A DNA stretch of 64,000 nucleotides from Schaalia odontolytica (GCF_002847525.1 NZ_PKKM01000001.1:124001-188000); one strand, 5' to 3'; positions 38,693 to 47,766 are shown, counted from the first letter of the stretch. Notes: generated from the letters alone by a model not told the origin. Translations and numbers: made by a program.

Positions 38693-41272
38693 ATGCAGAT
38701 TTTGACACGCAACGAAGCAACCCATCGCGCTGCCCATCTTCATGTCTCCGCCATCGACGTCGTTGTCGATCTTCGAGACGCCCAGGACACCACGAATCCG
38801 ACCTATCCTGTGACCTCGACCCTGACGCTGACGTCGGATGAGGACCGTACCTTCATCGACATCGCTGGCGAGGTGAAAGAAGTCCTTCTCAACGGCGAAG
38901 CCCACGCGTTCGACGACGACGAAGACCGTGTGTGGGTTGGTGGCCTGCCGGTAGGGGAGACGATCACCCTCGAGGTTCGCGCCCTGGCGAGCTACTCGCG
39001 CAGCGGTGAGGGCCTGCACCGCTACACCGATCCCGAGGATGGCGAAGTTTACCTCTACACACAGTTCGAGCCCAACGACGCGCACCGTGCGTGGCCGTGC
39101 GTGGACCAGCCGGACGTTAAGCCCGAGTGGACCTTCCACGTCATCGCTCCCGTCGGCTGGGTCGTGTCCTCCAACGGCGTTGAAACGGCCGTCGAGGCCT
39201 TGGATAACTCGGGCGCGTGCCGCCACGATTTCACCGCAACTCGCCCGCTGTCGAGCTACATCACCGCGATCGTCGCGGGCCCGTGGGCCGTTATCGAGGG
39301 TGGCACCTGGAGCGGCGGGGCTTCCGATGGCGGCCACGCCGACCTTCCTCTGCGCCTGCTGTGCCGCCGCACCCTCGAGCGTTACCTCGATTCCGACGAC
39401 GTATTCGAGGTGACGCGCGCTGGCCTGGACTTCTTCCACGAGCGCTACGGCGTGACCTTCCCGTGGGGATCATACGACCAGGTATACGTGCCCGAATACA
39501 ACCTGGGAGCCATGGAGAACCCGGGCTGCATTACCTTCAATGAAAACTACATTTCTCGCTCGACCCCCACGTTCTCCGAGCGCCAGCGCCGTGCGAACAC
39601 GACGCTGCACGAAATGTGCCACATGTGGTTCGGTGACCTCGCCACGCCCTCGTGGTGGGACGACCTGTGGCTCAAGGAATCTTTTGCGGAGAACCAGGGA
39701 GCCAGCGCGATTGCCACCGCGACCCGCTACGTCGGTGAATGGGCGAACTTCGCGATGAACCGCAAGATCTGGGCCTACACGCAGGACCAGATGCCGACCA
39801 CGCACCCGATCGCCGCCGACATCCCGGATGTCGCCGCCGCAAAGACAAACTTCGACGGCATCACCTACGCGAAGGGTGCCTCCGTTCTTAAGCAGCTGGT
39901 TGCCTGGGTCGGGGAGGACGCGTTCTACGAGGGCGCACGCCGCTACTTTGCCGAGCACCAGTTCGGCGCGACGAACCTGCAGGATCTGCTCGTTGCACTC
40001 GAGGGGGCCTCGCGCCAGGAGCTGTCCTCCTGGAAGAGCGCATGGCTGGAGACCTCCGGTCCGTCGACGCTGTCCGCTTCCTGGGTGACCGACGCTGTCG
40101 GTGCCATCACGGACTTCACCCTCCACCAGGGTGGCGAGGCCTGCAACGGTGTGCTGCGTCCCCACCGCGTGACCGTGTCGACGTGGCGCGTTGCGGCTGG
40201 CGCACTCGAGCGCACGCACGCTTTCGACGTTCGTATCGACGGCGAGAGCGCTGGGATCGATCCTGAGGGTGTTCTTGCGGTTCCCGGCGGTGCTGCCTCG
40301 GCTGACCTCGTCGTTGTGAACGACGACGACCTCACCTACGCAATCTCCCGCCTCGATGAGCGTTCCACCGACGTGGCGCTCGCCTACGTGGGAACCATCG
40401 AAGCGCCGATCACGCGCGCTGTGATCTGGGCGTCGCTGTGGAACGCGGTACGCGACGGCCTGCTCGACCCGCGCCGCTTTATCGTCGCCGTTCTCACGGC
40501 TGTTCCCGCAGAGACCGAGCCAGCTATCCGCGACCGTTTGCTCCTGTTCGTATCTGAAGCCCTCTCGTCTTTCCTGCCGGGTAGCCTGCGTGGCGACGTG
40601 CACGATCAGGTGCTGGCTACGACGATTCGGTTGTCGCGCGAGGCGGCTGACGCTGACGCTTGGCGTTCTTACACGCGGGCCTTCATCGCAGAGTTCGCGG
40701 CGCGTGGCGGCGATGAGTACGAGGCCACGGTGCGCACTCTCGCGGCCAGTGACAACCCGGACATTGCCTGGCGCGCCCGCCGCGCTTTGGCGGCTCGAGG
40801 CCTCGTTGACGCGGATGCGATTGAGGCGTGGCGCAGCGCAGACGGCTCCGGAGAAGCGGCGCGTATGAGCGTCGAGGCACTCGCCTCGCTGCCGCTCGAG
40901 GACGCGCGCTCACGCGCGTGGGAGTCGGTTTATTCGGAATCGCTGTCGAATGACTTCCTGACCGCGACGCTCGCCGGTCTGAACGCCTCGTCGTGGGAGG
41001 GTGACGCGGGCGTTGAGGGCGCTGTCGATCGCCTGCGGTCGTACTGGGAAGCCCACACGATCGGCATGGCGCTGCGCTATGCGAATGGCGTGCTCGCCTA
41101 CGGCCTCGATATCGACCGTGAGGGCAGCGTCGAGCGCTCGGTGGGCCTGCTGCGTGGCTGGCTCGATGCTCACGGCGATGCTCCCGCCCAGCTGCGTCGC
41201 ATCGTCCTCGAGCATCTGGATGCCTTCGAGCGTGACGAACGCGTGCAGCGCCGATGGAAGCAGGATCAGTGA
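38693..41272 (+). CDS. pepN: aminopeptidase N (M1 family)
   Basis: Zinc metallopeptidase removing N-terminal residues from peptides in the cytosol. The 859-residue protein has the substrate-recognition motif NLGAMENPGCITFNE, and the zinc site HEMCHMWFGD followed 18 residues on by Glu in LWLKESFAE. The gluzincin core is preceded by a beta domain and followed by an ERAP1-like helical C-terminal half (about residues 480-859). It overlaps the DUF881 gene by four bases (GTGA), so these may be co-transcribed although unrelated in role. Confidence 0.95.
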   Translation: MQILTRNEATHRAAHLHVSAIDVVVDLRDAQDTTNPTYPVTSTLTLTSDEDRTFIDIAGEVKEVLLNGEAHAFDDDEDRVWVGGLPVGETITLEVRALASYSRSGEGLHRYTDPEDGEVYLYTQFEPNDAHRAWPCVDQPDVKPEWTFHVIAPVGWVVSSNGVETAVEALDNSGACRHDFTATRPLSSYITAIVAGPWAVIEGGTWSGGASDGGHADLPLRLLCRRTLERYLDSDDVFEVTRAGLDFFHERYGVTFPWGSYDQVYVPEYNLGAMENPGCITFNENYISRSTPTFSERQRRANTTLHEMCHMWFGDLATPSWWDDLWLKESFAENQGASAIATATRYVGEWANFAMNRKIWAYTQDQMPTTHPIAADIPDVAAAKTNFDGITYAKGASVLKQLVAWVGEDAFYEGARRYFAEHQFGATNLQDLLVALEGASRQELSSWKSAWLETSGPSTLSASWVTDAVGAITDFTLHQGGEACNGVLRPHRVTVSTWRVAAGALERTHAFDVRIDGESAGIDPEGVLAVPGGAASADLVVVNDDDLTYAISRLDERSTDVALAYVGTIEAPITRAVIWASLWNAVRDGLLDPRRFIVAVLTAVPAETEPAIRDRLLLFVSEALSSFLPGSLRGDVHDQVLATTIRLSREAADADAWRSYTRAFIAEFAARGGDEYEATVRTLAASDNPDIAWRARRALAARGLVDADAIEAWRSADGSGEAARMSVEALASLPLEDARSRAWESVYSESLSNDFLTATLAGLNASSWEGDAGVEGAVDRLRSYWEAHTIGMALRYANGVLAYGLDIDREGSVERSVGLLRGWLDAHGDAPAQLRRIVLEHLDAFERDERVQRRWKQDQ

Positions 41273-42123
41273 CGCAGGGAGCACACCGAGGTGATATGGC
41301 GGGGGAGCAGCTCGAGGCTACCCAGGCCTCGTCTGTCGACCCCGCCGCCTCGATGTCCCTACTGACAGCCCTCCTCGCTAATCCTCTCGACGCCGGGTAC
41401 GAGCACTATCGCGCCGAGCACGGGTCGAGGCCTGCGAGCGTGAGAGGCAAAATTGCAGTATTCGGGGTCGCCGTCGCGCTCGGCTTTGGCTCCATTGTGG
41501 CGACCTCGTCGCTGCGCGCACCCGCGAGCGACGTGAAATCCGATCTGAAATCTCAGGCTTCGGAGCGCACGGCCGCGGTGGAAGCCTTGAACGACGAGGT
41601 ACAGTCGCTGGGCCGTGCCATTGACCAGTATTCCCAAACCGGCTCGACTGCCCCGTCGAACCCGGCACAGGATCTGATGACAGCGACGACACCTGTCAGC
41701 GGGCCTGGTATCACCGTGACTCTGACTGATCGTAGCGGGACCGGAAAGGGCAATGGCAATGTGCGTGACCAGGATCTTGCGATGGTTGTGAACGCCATGT
41801 GGGCTGCCGGTGCCGATGCTGTGTCTATCAACGGCCAACGGGTGGGGCCCGAGACGTTTGTGCGCACGGCTGGCTCGGTGATTCTTGTGAACGTCACCCC
41901 TGTGTCGTCGCCCTACGAGGTGGCGGCAATCGGCGATGCAAACGCCCTGTCTGTCGCTCTCGTCCGCGGCGCCACTGGCGACTACCTGTCGGCCGCGCAG
42001 TCGGTCACCGGTATGACCGTGTCAACCAAAGTCAGCGATAACCTCCAGATGGAGGCACTCACGCTCACAGACTCCCACTACGCAACCCCAGTGGGAGGAT
42101 CGAACGAAGGTGGTTCTTCATGA
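41269..42123 (+). CDS. DUF881 membrane-anchored protein, copy 1
   Basis: 284 residues from GTG 41269, overlapping the pepN stop; an upstream in-frame start at 41254 lies inside pepN. One N-terminal helix (about residues 64-83) is followed by a coiled-coil stretch (about 90-125) and the DUF881 domain with PVSGPGITVTLTDR, VVNAMWAAGADAVSINGQRV and PYEVAAIGDANALSVALVRG. Its neighbours match Rv1823-Rv1825 of mycobacteria, a locus tied to division and wall genes by position only. The biochemical function is unknown. It overlaps the sbp gene by four bases. Confidence 0.85.
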   Translation: MTQGAHRGDMAGEQLEATQASSVDPAASMSLLTALLANPLDAGYEHYRAEHGSRPASVRGKIAVFGVAVALGFGSIVATSSLRAPASDVKSDLKSQASERTAAVEALNDEVQSLGRAIDQYSQTGSTAPSNPAQDLMTATTPVSGPGITVTLTDRSGTGKGNGNVRDQDLAMVVNAMWAAGADAVSINGQRVGPETFVRTAGSVILVNVTPVSSPYEVAAIGDANALSVALVRGATGDYLSAAQSVTGMTVSTKVSDNLQMEALTLTDSHYATPVGGSNEGGSS

Positions 42124-42452
42124 TTGCCGTCATTGGCTTGATCATCGGCATTGTTCTTGGCGTGCTGCTGGATCCGACCGTGCCAGCGTGGCTTACCCCA
42201 TTCTTGCCCGTGGCTGTCGTTGCGGGTCTGGACGCCCTCTTTGGCGCCGGACGCGCGTGGCTTGAGGGGCGCTTCGCGGACCGAGTTTTCGTCACGTCGT
42301 TCTTTTGGAACGTCGTCGTTGCGTGTCTCCTCGTCTTCCTCGGTACGCAGCTTGGCGTTGGCTCAGCGATGACGACAGCGGTTGTCGTCGTTCTGGGCAT
42401 CCGTATCTTCTCCAACACGGCATCCATTCGCCGGCTCCTCCTGAAGGCCTGA
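42120..42452 (+). CDS. sbp: small basic protein Sbp (DUF1290)
   Basis: 110-residue membrane protein with three or four hydrophobic segments beginning MIAVIGLIIGIVLGVLLDPT, followed by a helix VWLTP-type region and the block FADRVFVTSFFWNVVVACLL. The family is found between the two DUF881 genes in many Gram-positive bacteria, which is the main basis for the name. Start and stop overlap or abut both flanking genes (four-base overlap upstream, one-base gap downstream), so the three are surely one unit. Function is not established. Confidence 0.85.
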   Translation: MIAVIGLIIGIVLGVLLDPTVPAWLTPFLPVAVVAGLDALFGAGRAWLEGRFADRVFVTSFFWNVVVACLLVFLGTQLGVGSAMTTAVVVVLGIRIFSNTASIRRLLLKA

Positions 42453-42453
42453 A

Positions 42454-43254
42454 ATGAACGACGAACCCACCTCGACGGTCCCGCACGAAGACGGCGGCAA
42501 GGAACCGACGCGCACGCGGGCATCGCATCGCGCTGGACATACGCACCCGCGTCTGTGGGCGCGTGCTCGTCAAGCGTTTTTCGCTCTTCCCCGCGGGCTT
42601 CATGTTGTGATGCTCGTGATCTTTATGATTCTCGGATTCGCGTTGGCGACGCAGGTGCGCGCGCAACGTTCCGACCCGCTTGAAGGGCTCTCCGAGCAAG
42701 ATCTGGTGACCGTGCTCGATGAGCTGGGGACCCAGGAACAAAATCTGCGTACCCGCCGCGGCGAGCTTTCCGGTGAACTCGATGAGCTGCGTAGTGCAGC
42801 CGATGAAGCGCAAGCGCGCGAGCAGGCGACTCGCAAGGCCGAAACGCAGGCACAGATCGCCGCCGGAACGGTTGCCGTGCATGGTCCCGGAGTCACCGTT
42901 GCAGTTGCGGACCCAGGCGCTAACTTGACCCCGACACAATTCGTCATGACGCTGGGGGAGTTGCGCAATGCTGGAGCTGAGGCCATTGAACTGAATGGCG
43001 TGCGCCTGTCGACGCGAGCAGCTTTCACCGGTCAGGCGGGGGCAATCGTGGTTGACGGTACCCCGATCACGTCGCCGTACACATGGAAGGTGATTGGTGA
43101 AGCCCAGACGATCGCAACGGCCCTCGATATCCAGGCGGGATCGGCCGCTCAGATGCGCGCGAAGGGAGCGATCGTTCAGATCACGCCCAGTGATGATCTG
43201 TCGATCACCTCTCTCGCGACGCCCAAGCCGCCACAGTTTGCTACCTACGGGTGA
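42454..43254 (+). CDS. DUF881 membrane-anchored protein, copy 2
   Basis: 266 residues. A charged N-terminus of about 45 residues is followed by one membrane helix (about 49-70), a heptad-like region rich in Glu, Arg and Ala (about 85-130) and the DUF881 domain (HGPGVTVAVADPGANLTPTQ, GELRNAGAEAIELNGVRL, GEAQTIATALDIQAGSAAQM). It is a paralogue of copy 1 with moderate similarity. The coiled coil suggests the two partner with each other. It is the last gene before a 100-base spacer that holds the garA promoter. Confidence 0.85.
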   Translation: MNDEPTSTVPHEDGGKEPTRTRASHRAGHTHPRLWARARQAFFALPRGLHVVMLVIFMILGFALATQVRAQRSDPLEGLSEQDLVTVLDELGTQEQNLRTRRGELSGELDELRSAADEAQAREQATRKAETQAQIAAGTVAVHGPGVTVAVADPGANLTPTQFVMTLGELRNAGAEAIELNGVRLSTRAAFTGQAGAIVVDGTPITSPYTWKVIGEAQTIATALDIQAGSAAQMRAKGAIVQITPSDDLSITSLATPKPPQFATYG

Positions 43255-43355
43255 CATCGCGATAGACGCACCGCCCAGTGGTGCGTGCTCGCGCCTGATA
43301 CAAGCCAAACGTTTACACTTATCTCAGTTCATCTTCTTATTTCTTGGAGCGCACA

Positions 43356-43790
43356 ATGTCTGACAACCAGCCGTTCGATCCGACTGCAACCTCAGTTTTC
43401 GGCTTGGCGCCTGTGGTTGATGAGGTCGAAGAGGCGCCCGTTGCCCTGTCCGCTCGCGACCGCGAGGCCGTCGAGGCGCTGCCCGCCGGATCGGCTCTTC
43501 TCATCGTGCAGCGCGGTCCGAACACGGGTGCGCGATTCCTTCTGGACCCGGAGGTGACCAACGCCGGTCGCTCTCCTAAGGCCGATATCTTCCTCGATGA
43601 CGTGACGGTGTCCCGTAAGCACTGCCAGTTCATCGCCTCTGAGGGCGGACACATCGTTCGCGATTCGGGTTCGCTCAACGGAACGTACGTGAACCGCGAA
43701 CGCGTTGATTCCATCCAGCTGCGTGCCGGCGACGAAGTGCAGATCGGTAAGTATCGCCTGACGTATCAGCCCTCGACCAAGCAGGCCTGA
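43356..43790 (+). CDS. garA: FHA-domain regulator, GarA/OdhI type
   Basis: 144 residues from ATG 43356, with TTGGAG upstream. The N-terminal TATSVFG (Thr12) aligns with the kinase-target ETTSVF motif of mycobacterial GarA and corynebacterial OdhI, though the Glu is missing. A single FHA domain follows with GPNTGARFLLD, NAGRSPKADIFLDDVTVSRK (Arg, Ser, Arg-type phosphothreonine pocket) and DSGSLNGTYVN. In relatives, phosphorylation switches its grip on 2-oxoglutarate dehydrogenase. A MerR regulator follows one base later, as in the mycobacterial locus. Confidence 0.9.
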   Translation: MSDNQPFDPTATSVFGLAPVVDEVEEAPVALSARDREAVEALPAGSALLIVQRGPNTGARFLLDPEVTNAGRSPKADIFLDDVTVSRKHCQFIASEGGHIVRDSGSLNGTYVNRERVDSIQLRAGDEVQIGKYRLTYQPSTKQA

Positions 43791-43791
43791 C

Positions 43792-44559
43792 GTGTCCGCA
43801 GCCGTTGCGCACGCGCGGGGGGCAGCTTCGTCTCACGAGGCGCGCTCGTGGCCGCAGGATGCTGATCACAGCCCTGAGCTGTCGATCGGTCGCGTTGTCG
43901 ACGCTCTGAAAGAGGAATTCCCCGCCATCTCGCTGTCCAAGGTACGTTACCTGGAGAGCGAGGGGCTCGTGGCTCCGGCGCGTACGGGTTCGGGTTACCG
44001 CAAGTACTCCGCTGCCGACGTCGAGCGGTTGCGTTACGTGCTCACGGAGCAGCGCGATTCATTCACACCGCTGAGTGTGATTCGCACCCAGCTCGATGCA
44101 CTCGATGCCGGGCACACACCGACGCGGCGCAGGGTTGCCCAGGTTGTTTCCTCCGAGGGGCAGACGGTGTCGTTGGGCGGACGCCGTGCGATTCCTGCGG
44201 CTGACCTGTGCGATCTGACGGGTGTCGATATGGAGACCCTCGAACGCTATACGCGCCTCGGGCTTATCACGCCGGACCTGGCGGGTTATTTTCCCTCGCG
44301 TTGCGTGCAGGCAGTGTCCGCTATTGCCCGTCTTGAGTGTGCTGGAGTCGACGTGCGCGTGTTGCGTGCGGTCCGGCAGGGTGCAGAGCGTAGCGCGGAT
44401 ATCATCGATCAAACGGTGTCCTCGCAGCGGGGACGAGGCCGTGGCGCGGATCGCGAACGTGCACGTGCCCGAGCGGTTGAGCTGGGGGAGTTGTTTGCCG
44501 AGCTGCACCGCGACATGTTGACGGTAGCCGTGTCCGCTCTCGCGGACGATGGAGACTAA
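43792..44559 (+). CDS. MerR-family regulator, FtsR-like
   Basis: 255 residues from GTG 43792. The N-terminal winged helix carries LSIGRVVDALKEEFPAISLS and VRYLESEGLVAPARTGSGYR, followed by a second MerR-like segment (LCDLTGVDMETLERYTRLGL) in the middle. This two-module layout and the position after garA match Rv1828 and corynebacterial FtsR, an activator of ftsZ. No metal-binding cysteines are present. The C-terminus has an Arg/Ala-rich stretch and a short amphipathic end. Its regulon here cannot be read. Confidence 0.85.
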   Translation: MSAAVAHARGAASSHEARSWPQDADHSPELSIGRVVDALKEEFPAISLSKVRYLESEGLVAPARTGSGYRKYSAADVERLRYVLTEQRDSFTPLSVIRTQLDALDAGHTPTRRRVAQVVSSEGQTVSLGGRRAIPAADLCDLTGVDMETLERYTRLGLITPDLAGYFPSRCVQAVSAIARLECAGVDVRVLRAVRQGAERSADIIDQTVSSQRGRGRGADRERARARAVELGELFAELHRDMLTVAVSALADDGD

Positions 44560-44562
44560 GTC

Positions 44563-44577
44563 TCATGTTGAACATGA
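44563..44577. promoter_or_regulatory. perfect 15-bp palindrome before the second merR gene
   Basis: TCATGTT-G-AACATGA is a perfect 7-1-7 inverted repeat. A promoter TTGACC (44602-44607), 17 bases, TACCGT (44625-44630) follows, so the palindrome lies about 25 bases upstream of the -35. It is a candidate operator of one of the two MerR proteins. Confidence 0.4.
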
Positions 44578-44671
44578 AGGTTAGACTCGCCGCTTCGGTC
44601 ATTGACCACCGTTCGTCAGTGCTCTACCGTAGTGCTGTTCTCATCAAGTACCACCTGCAAGGAGCCCGACA

Positions 44672-45223
44672 GTGAGCGCACAAGCGAACGCCGCTAGCCG
44701 GCAAGGCATGCTTTTCGGTGACCCGCTCGAAGGCCTTGATACGGACGAGATGGGATACCGTGGCCCGGTCGCATGCAGCGCCGCTGGTATTACGTATCGC
44801 CAGCTCGACTACTGGGCTCGCACTGGTCTTCTTCAGCCGTCGATCCGCGCCGCGCGTGGTTCCGGTTCGCAGCGTCTGTACTCATTCCGCGACATCCTTG
44901 TCCTGAAGGTCGTCAAGAAGCTCCTCGACGCCGGCGTGTCTCTTCAGCAGGTACGTATCGCAGTGTCATCGCTCCAGAACAGGGGAGTGGACGACCTCGC
45001 CTCGATCACCCTGATGAGCGACGGCGCGTCCGTGTACGAATGCACGTCGACGGATGAAGTTATCGATCTGCTTCAGGGCGGCCAGGGCGTCTTTGGCATC
45101 GCGGTTGGCCGTGTATGGCGCGAGGTCGAAGGGTCGCTTGCAGAGCTTCCGCTCGAACGCTCCGAGCCCGCGTTCGTTGATGAGCTCGCCGAGCGTCGTC
45201 GTTCTAAGCTCTCCGCGTCCTGA
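44672..45223 (+). CDS. MerR-family regulator, Rv1830-like
   Basis: 183 residues from GTG 44672, after AAGGAG. The winged helix contains YRGPVACSAAGITYRQLDYW, ARTGLLQPSIRAARGSGSQR and LYSFRDILVLKVVKKLLDAG. A dimerisation segment follows, including a beta-rich part VYECTSTDEVIDLLQGGQGV. Layout and position correspond to Rv1830 of mycobacteria; the DUF151 gene that lies between the two merR genes there is absent here. It has its own promoter and palindrome, and a strong terminator downstream. Confidence 0.85.
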   Translation: MSAQANAASRQGMLFGDPLEGLDTDEMGYRGPVACSAAGITYRQLDYWARTGLLQPSIRAARGSGSQRLYSFRDILVLKVVKKLLDAGVSLQQVRIAVSSLQNRGVDDLASITLMSDGASVYECTSTDEVIDLLQGGQGVFGIAVGRVWREVEGSLAELPLERSEPAFVDELAERRRSKLSAS

Positions 45224-45240
45224 CACGTCATCTTTCACAC

Positions 45241-45279
45241 TAGCTGTGGGGGCCAGGCTCAGCCTGGCCCCCACAGCTA
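45241..45279. terminator. hairpin terminator between convergent merR and Hsp70 genes
   Basis: Perfect 18-bp arms (45241-45258 with 45262-45279) and a 3-base centre, shared by both converging units. Stem stability is among the highest in the window. Confidence 0.85.
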
Positions 45280-45311
45280 TTTCCGTGTATTGGAAACGCT
45301 CGTCGTCGCCG

Positions 45312-46826
45312 TTAGCGGCGCCCGAGGGGGCGCCTCACCGTGAAGGAGGATTCAACGTCGGTGATTTCGACAGTCACCATCCCGTTTTCGTCGACGATGT
45401 AGGATTCCTCAATCAGTGGTCCATCTTCGGTGCGGATGACTGGGACGGTGCTGAGGTCAATGTCATCGCGGCGCAAAGCGCGATCGAAGGGGACGATCAC
45501 TTCGCCGTAGGGCTGAAGATCGCCGCGCGGCACCCCGGCCTCGTCGAACGACGAATACTCAACGAAGCGGAAGTAGCCGATGTTGTGCGCGGCGCGGTAG
45601 CGGCGCTTGATCGTCAGGGTCTCGCCGGGAGCAAGTTCAGTGTTCGGCTCCAGGAGGGTGTCGAACGAGATGAACGAGCCAGCCTCGCGCTCACGGAAGA
45701 CGCCGACGCCGCGCGAGAGTTGTTCGCGTACCGTGTACGCGGCCTCGGGATCGGCGCCGATAGCGAGGCCGATCGCGGTCGACGCAGCGGTGTGAGGAGA
45801 GCGGTGCACGCGGCGGCCAAAGCGCGAACGGAGCACTCGGGCAACAAGCGGCAGCTGCGAACCGCCACCAACGACGTAGAGGCCGGCGATGTCGCCGCCG
45901 AGCTGGCCGACACCGGATGCATCAGGCACCAGAAGCGGCTCCATCGCAGCGATCGTCGCTTCAACGAGGGGAGTGGCGGCCTCGTAGAAATCGGCGACCG
46001 AAATCGTGACGGGCTTCCCTTCGACAGGTACGGTGATGAACTTCGTCGAAGGGGAGAGGGTCTCCTTGGCGTCGCGCGCGTCTTCGATCAGCTGTTCCCA
46101 CGCAGCGTCGCCGAGTGTGCCTGAATCCGTACCTGCGGCTGCGGCCAGACGGGTAGCAAGCACCAAGTCGAAGTCGTCGCCGCCGACCATGTTGAGGCCA
46201 CGCGATCCCATGACCTCGTGAAGCGTACCCGTGGCGGACACAATGGAGGCATCGAAGGTGCCGCCGCCCAGGTCGTAGACGAGGATCGCGGTGCGCTTGG
46301 AATTGAGGGTTCCCGCATGGCGGTGGGTGTACTCGAAGCCGGCAGCGGAGGGTTCGTTGACCATCGCGAGGACGTCCCAACCCGCGCGGCGGAAGGCCTC
46401 AAGAGTAAGGAAGCGCTGCGCCGACCACGCGTGCGCCGGAATGCCGACGAGGGCTTCGAGCGGCTCCGAATCAGGCAGCGACGCGATGGAGGAGTTGGTA
46501 CGAAGCTGGCGCACGACGTAGCTGAGGAAACCTGTCAGTGCGTCGAGGATCGAGATGCTGTGATTGCCCAGGCGCAGCGTCGAGGTGTCAGTCACCGACG
46601 GGTCGGAGAGCAGGCGCTTGAAAGAGCGCAGGTGGGGAGCGCCCTCCCTGGCGGCGTCCTCGGCATCAAACCCATAGATCAGTCGGTCGCCGTCAAGAGC
46701 GATGATGGACGGAACGAAATCGACCGTATCGTCATTATTGTTGACGAAGGAAACGATCGGATAGTTGCCCCGATCGACGATAGCGATCGCAGTGGTTGTG
46801 GTGCCAAAATCAACTCCGAGTCTCAT
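45312..46826 (-). CDS. divergent Hsp70-family protein
   Basis: 504 residues from ATG 46826. The nucleotide-binding domain is complete, with LGVDFGTTTTAIAIVDRG (phosphate 1), LVYDLGGGTFDASIVSATGT-type phosphate 2, and the adenosine motif VVGGGSQLPLVARVLRSRFG. The remaining C-terminal part is about 130 residues of beta structure, too short for a DnaK substrate lid. The usual EEVD-type or Gly/Asp tail is absent. It is likely a specialised actin-fold chaperone or regulator. The gene is followed upstream by a PAP2 gene, 24 bases away on the same strand. Confidence 0.85.
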   Translation of the reverse strand: MRLGVDFGTTTTAIAIVDRGNYPIVSFVNNNDDTVDFVPSIIALDGDRLIYGFDAEDAAREGAPHLRSFKRLLSDPSVTDTSTLRLGNHSISILDALTGFLSYVVRQLRTNSSIASLPDSEPLEALVGIPAHAWSAQRFLTLEAFRRAGWDVLAMVNEPSAAGFEYTHRHAGTLNSKRTAILVYDLGGGTFDASIVSATGTLHEVMGSRGLNMVGGDDFDLVLATRLAAAAGTDSGTLGDAAWEQLIEDARDAKETLSPSTKFITVPVEGKPVTISVADFYEAATPLVEATIAAMEPLLVPDASGVGQLGGDIAGLYVVGGGSQLPLVARVLRSRFGRRVHRSPHTAASTAIGLAIGADPEAAYTVREQLSRGVGVFREREAGSFISFDTLLEPNTELAPGETLTIKRRYRAAHNIGYFRFVEYSSFDEAGVPRGDLQPYGEVIVPFDRALRRDDIDLSTVPVIRTEDGPLIEESYIVDENGMVTVEITDVESSFTVRRPLGRR

Positions 46827-46859
46827 GGCACCCACACTAGCGTTTAAATAGGGGAGGTC

Positions 46860-47603
46860 CTAGGACGTCTCGCCGGGCGTTCCTACATTCCCCAGTAAGG
46901 CCCTGTTTACAATGGTGACAAAGAGCCAGGCGAGCAGGAAGTATGCGCATCCAGCAATGGCATCAACCACATAATGGTTGGCTGTTGCGACGATTGTCAC
47001 GATCGTTAAAGCGGGGTGGATGGCGAGGATGAGTCGCGCCCACCACGAGCGCCACACGTACGTTCCGAGCATGACTGCAACCCACACGGACCAACCCGTG
47101 TGCATCGATGGCATAGCGCCGTAGGGGTTCGCGAGCGTGCCAAACAGCTGAGAATATGCGGACGTGTGCTCGGCGACCGCATCGACGAAGCCGAGCTCAG
47201 GGACGAGGCGCGGGGGAGCCAGGGGATAGGTCCAGTAGGTGACGAGCGCTCCAATCGTCATGATGACGAGTGTCCATCGGGCGACCCGATAGTGAGCGGG
47301 GGCCTTCAGCCATAGAATGACCATGGCAAAACCAGTCATTGCGAAAAAAGAAACGGCGTACTGGGTCGAAGCGAGCGATGCGACGAATGGGTGGGCTGTC
47401 AGCCATGCGTTTGCACGGGCTTCGATGAACAGGCCGAAGCGGGACTCGAAGGCGGCAACATCGTGCGCATGTGCGACGGCGACGGATTCGGGTGCCTTCG
47501 CAAGGAACGACAGAATTGAATACGACAGGCATGCCAGCGCGAGCACGATGGTCTCTCGGATGGCAGGGGGGCGCTGTGTGCGCGGGTCGCAGTCTGTCGT
47601 CAT
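46860..47603 (-). CDS. PAP2-family membrane phosphatase or phosphotransferase
   Basis: 247 residues with about six membrane helices. The C2 motif PSMHTGWS and the C3 motif NHYVVDAIAG, with the nucleophile-region histidine and the acid, are clear, and a C1-like LAPPRLVP stands in front. The layout suits the PAP2_3 (inositolphosphotransferase-like) branch. In actinobacteria such enzymes act on phosphatidylinositol or prenyl-phosphate intermediates; the substrate here is not known. It starts at ATG 47603 and is divergent from rbpA, sharing a spacer with an AT-rich palindrome. Confidence 0.85.
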   Translation of the reverse strand: MTTDCDPRTQRPPAIRETIVLALACLSYSILSFLAKAPESVAVAHAHDVAAFESRFGLFIEARANAWLTAHPFVASLASTQYAVSFFAMTGFAMVILWLKAPAHYRVARWTLVIMTIGALVTYWTYPLAPPRLVPELGFVDAVAEHTSAYSQLFGTLANPYGAMPSMHTGWSVWVAVMLGTYVWRSWWARLILAIHPALTIVTIVATANHYVVDAIAGCAYFLLAWLFVTIVNRALLGNVGTPGETS

Positions 47604-47654
47604 GGTTGTAACTGTACCGCGTGGTTGGAGAGAGGTAAGGAAAGAAAAACGGAC

Positions 47655-47668
47655 ATAATGTACATTAT
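47655..47668. promoter_or_regulatory. 14-bp AT-rich palindrome in the PAP2-rbpA spacer
   Basis: ATAATGTACATTAT is a perfect dyad 52 bases from the PAP2 start and about 100 before the rbpA ATG. Such an AT-rich perfect palindrome is rare in this GC-rich region, so it is a likely operator. A -10-like TAGAAT for rbpA lies at 47727-47732. Confidence 0.4.
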
Positions 47669-47766
47669 CGGATCGAAGGGGTGGGGCGTAGCTGAGCCTC
47701 AGTATCGTTCCGCTTGACGTGTCAGATAGAATGGTCCCGTTTCTTATCTACGTCCAGGAGGCTGTT

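Noticed and set aside
45054..46124. 356-codon plus-strand frame over the Hsp70 gene
   Set aside because: It overlaps the end of the second merR gene and runs antisense to the Hsp70 gene, with no ribosome site and no domain.
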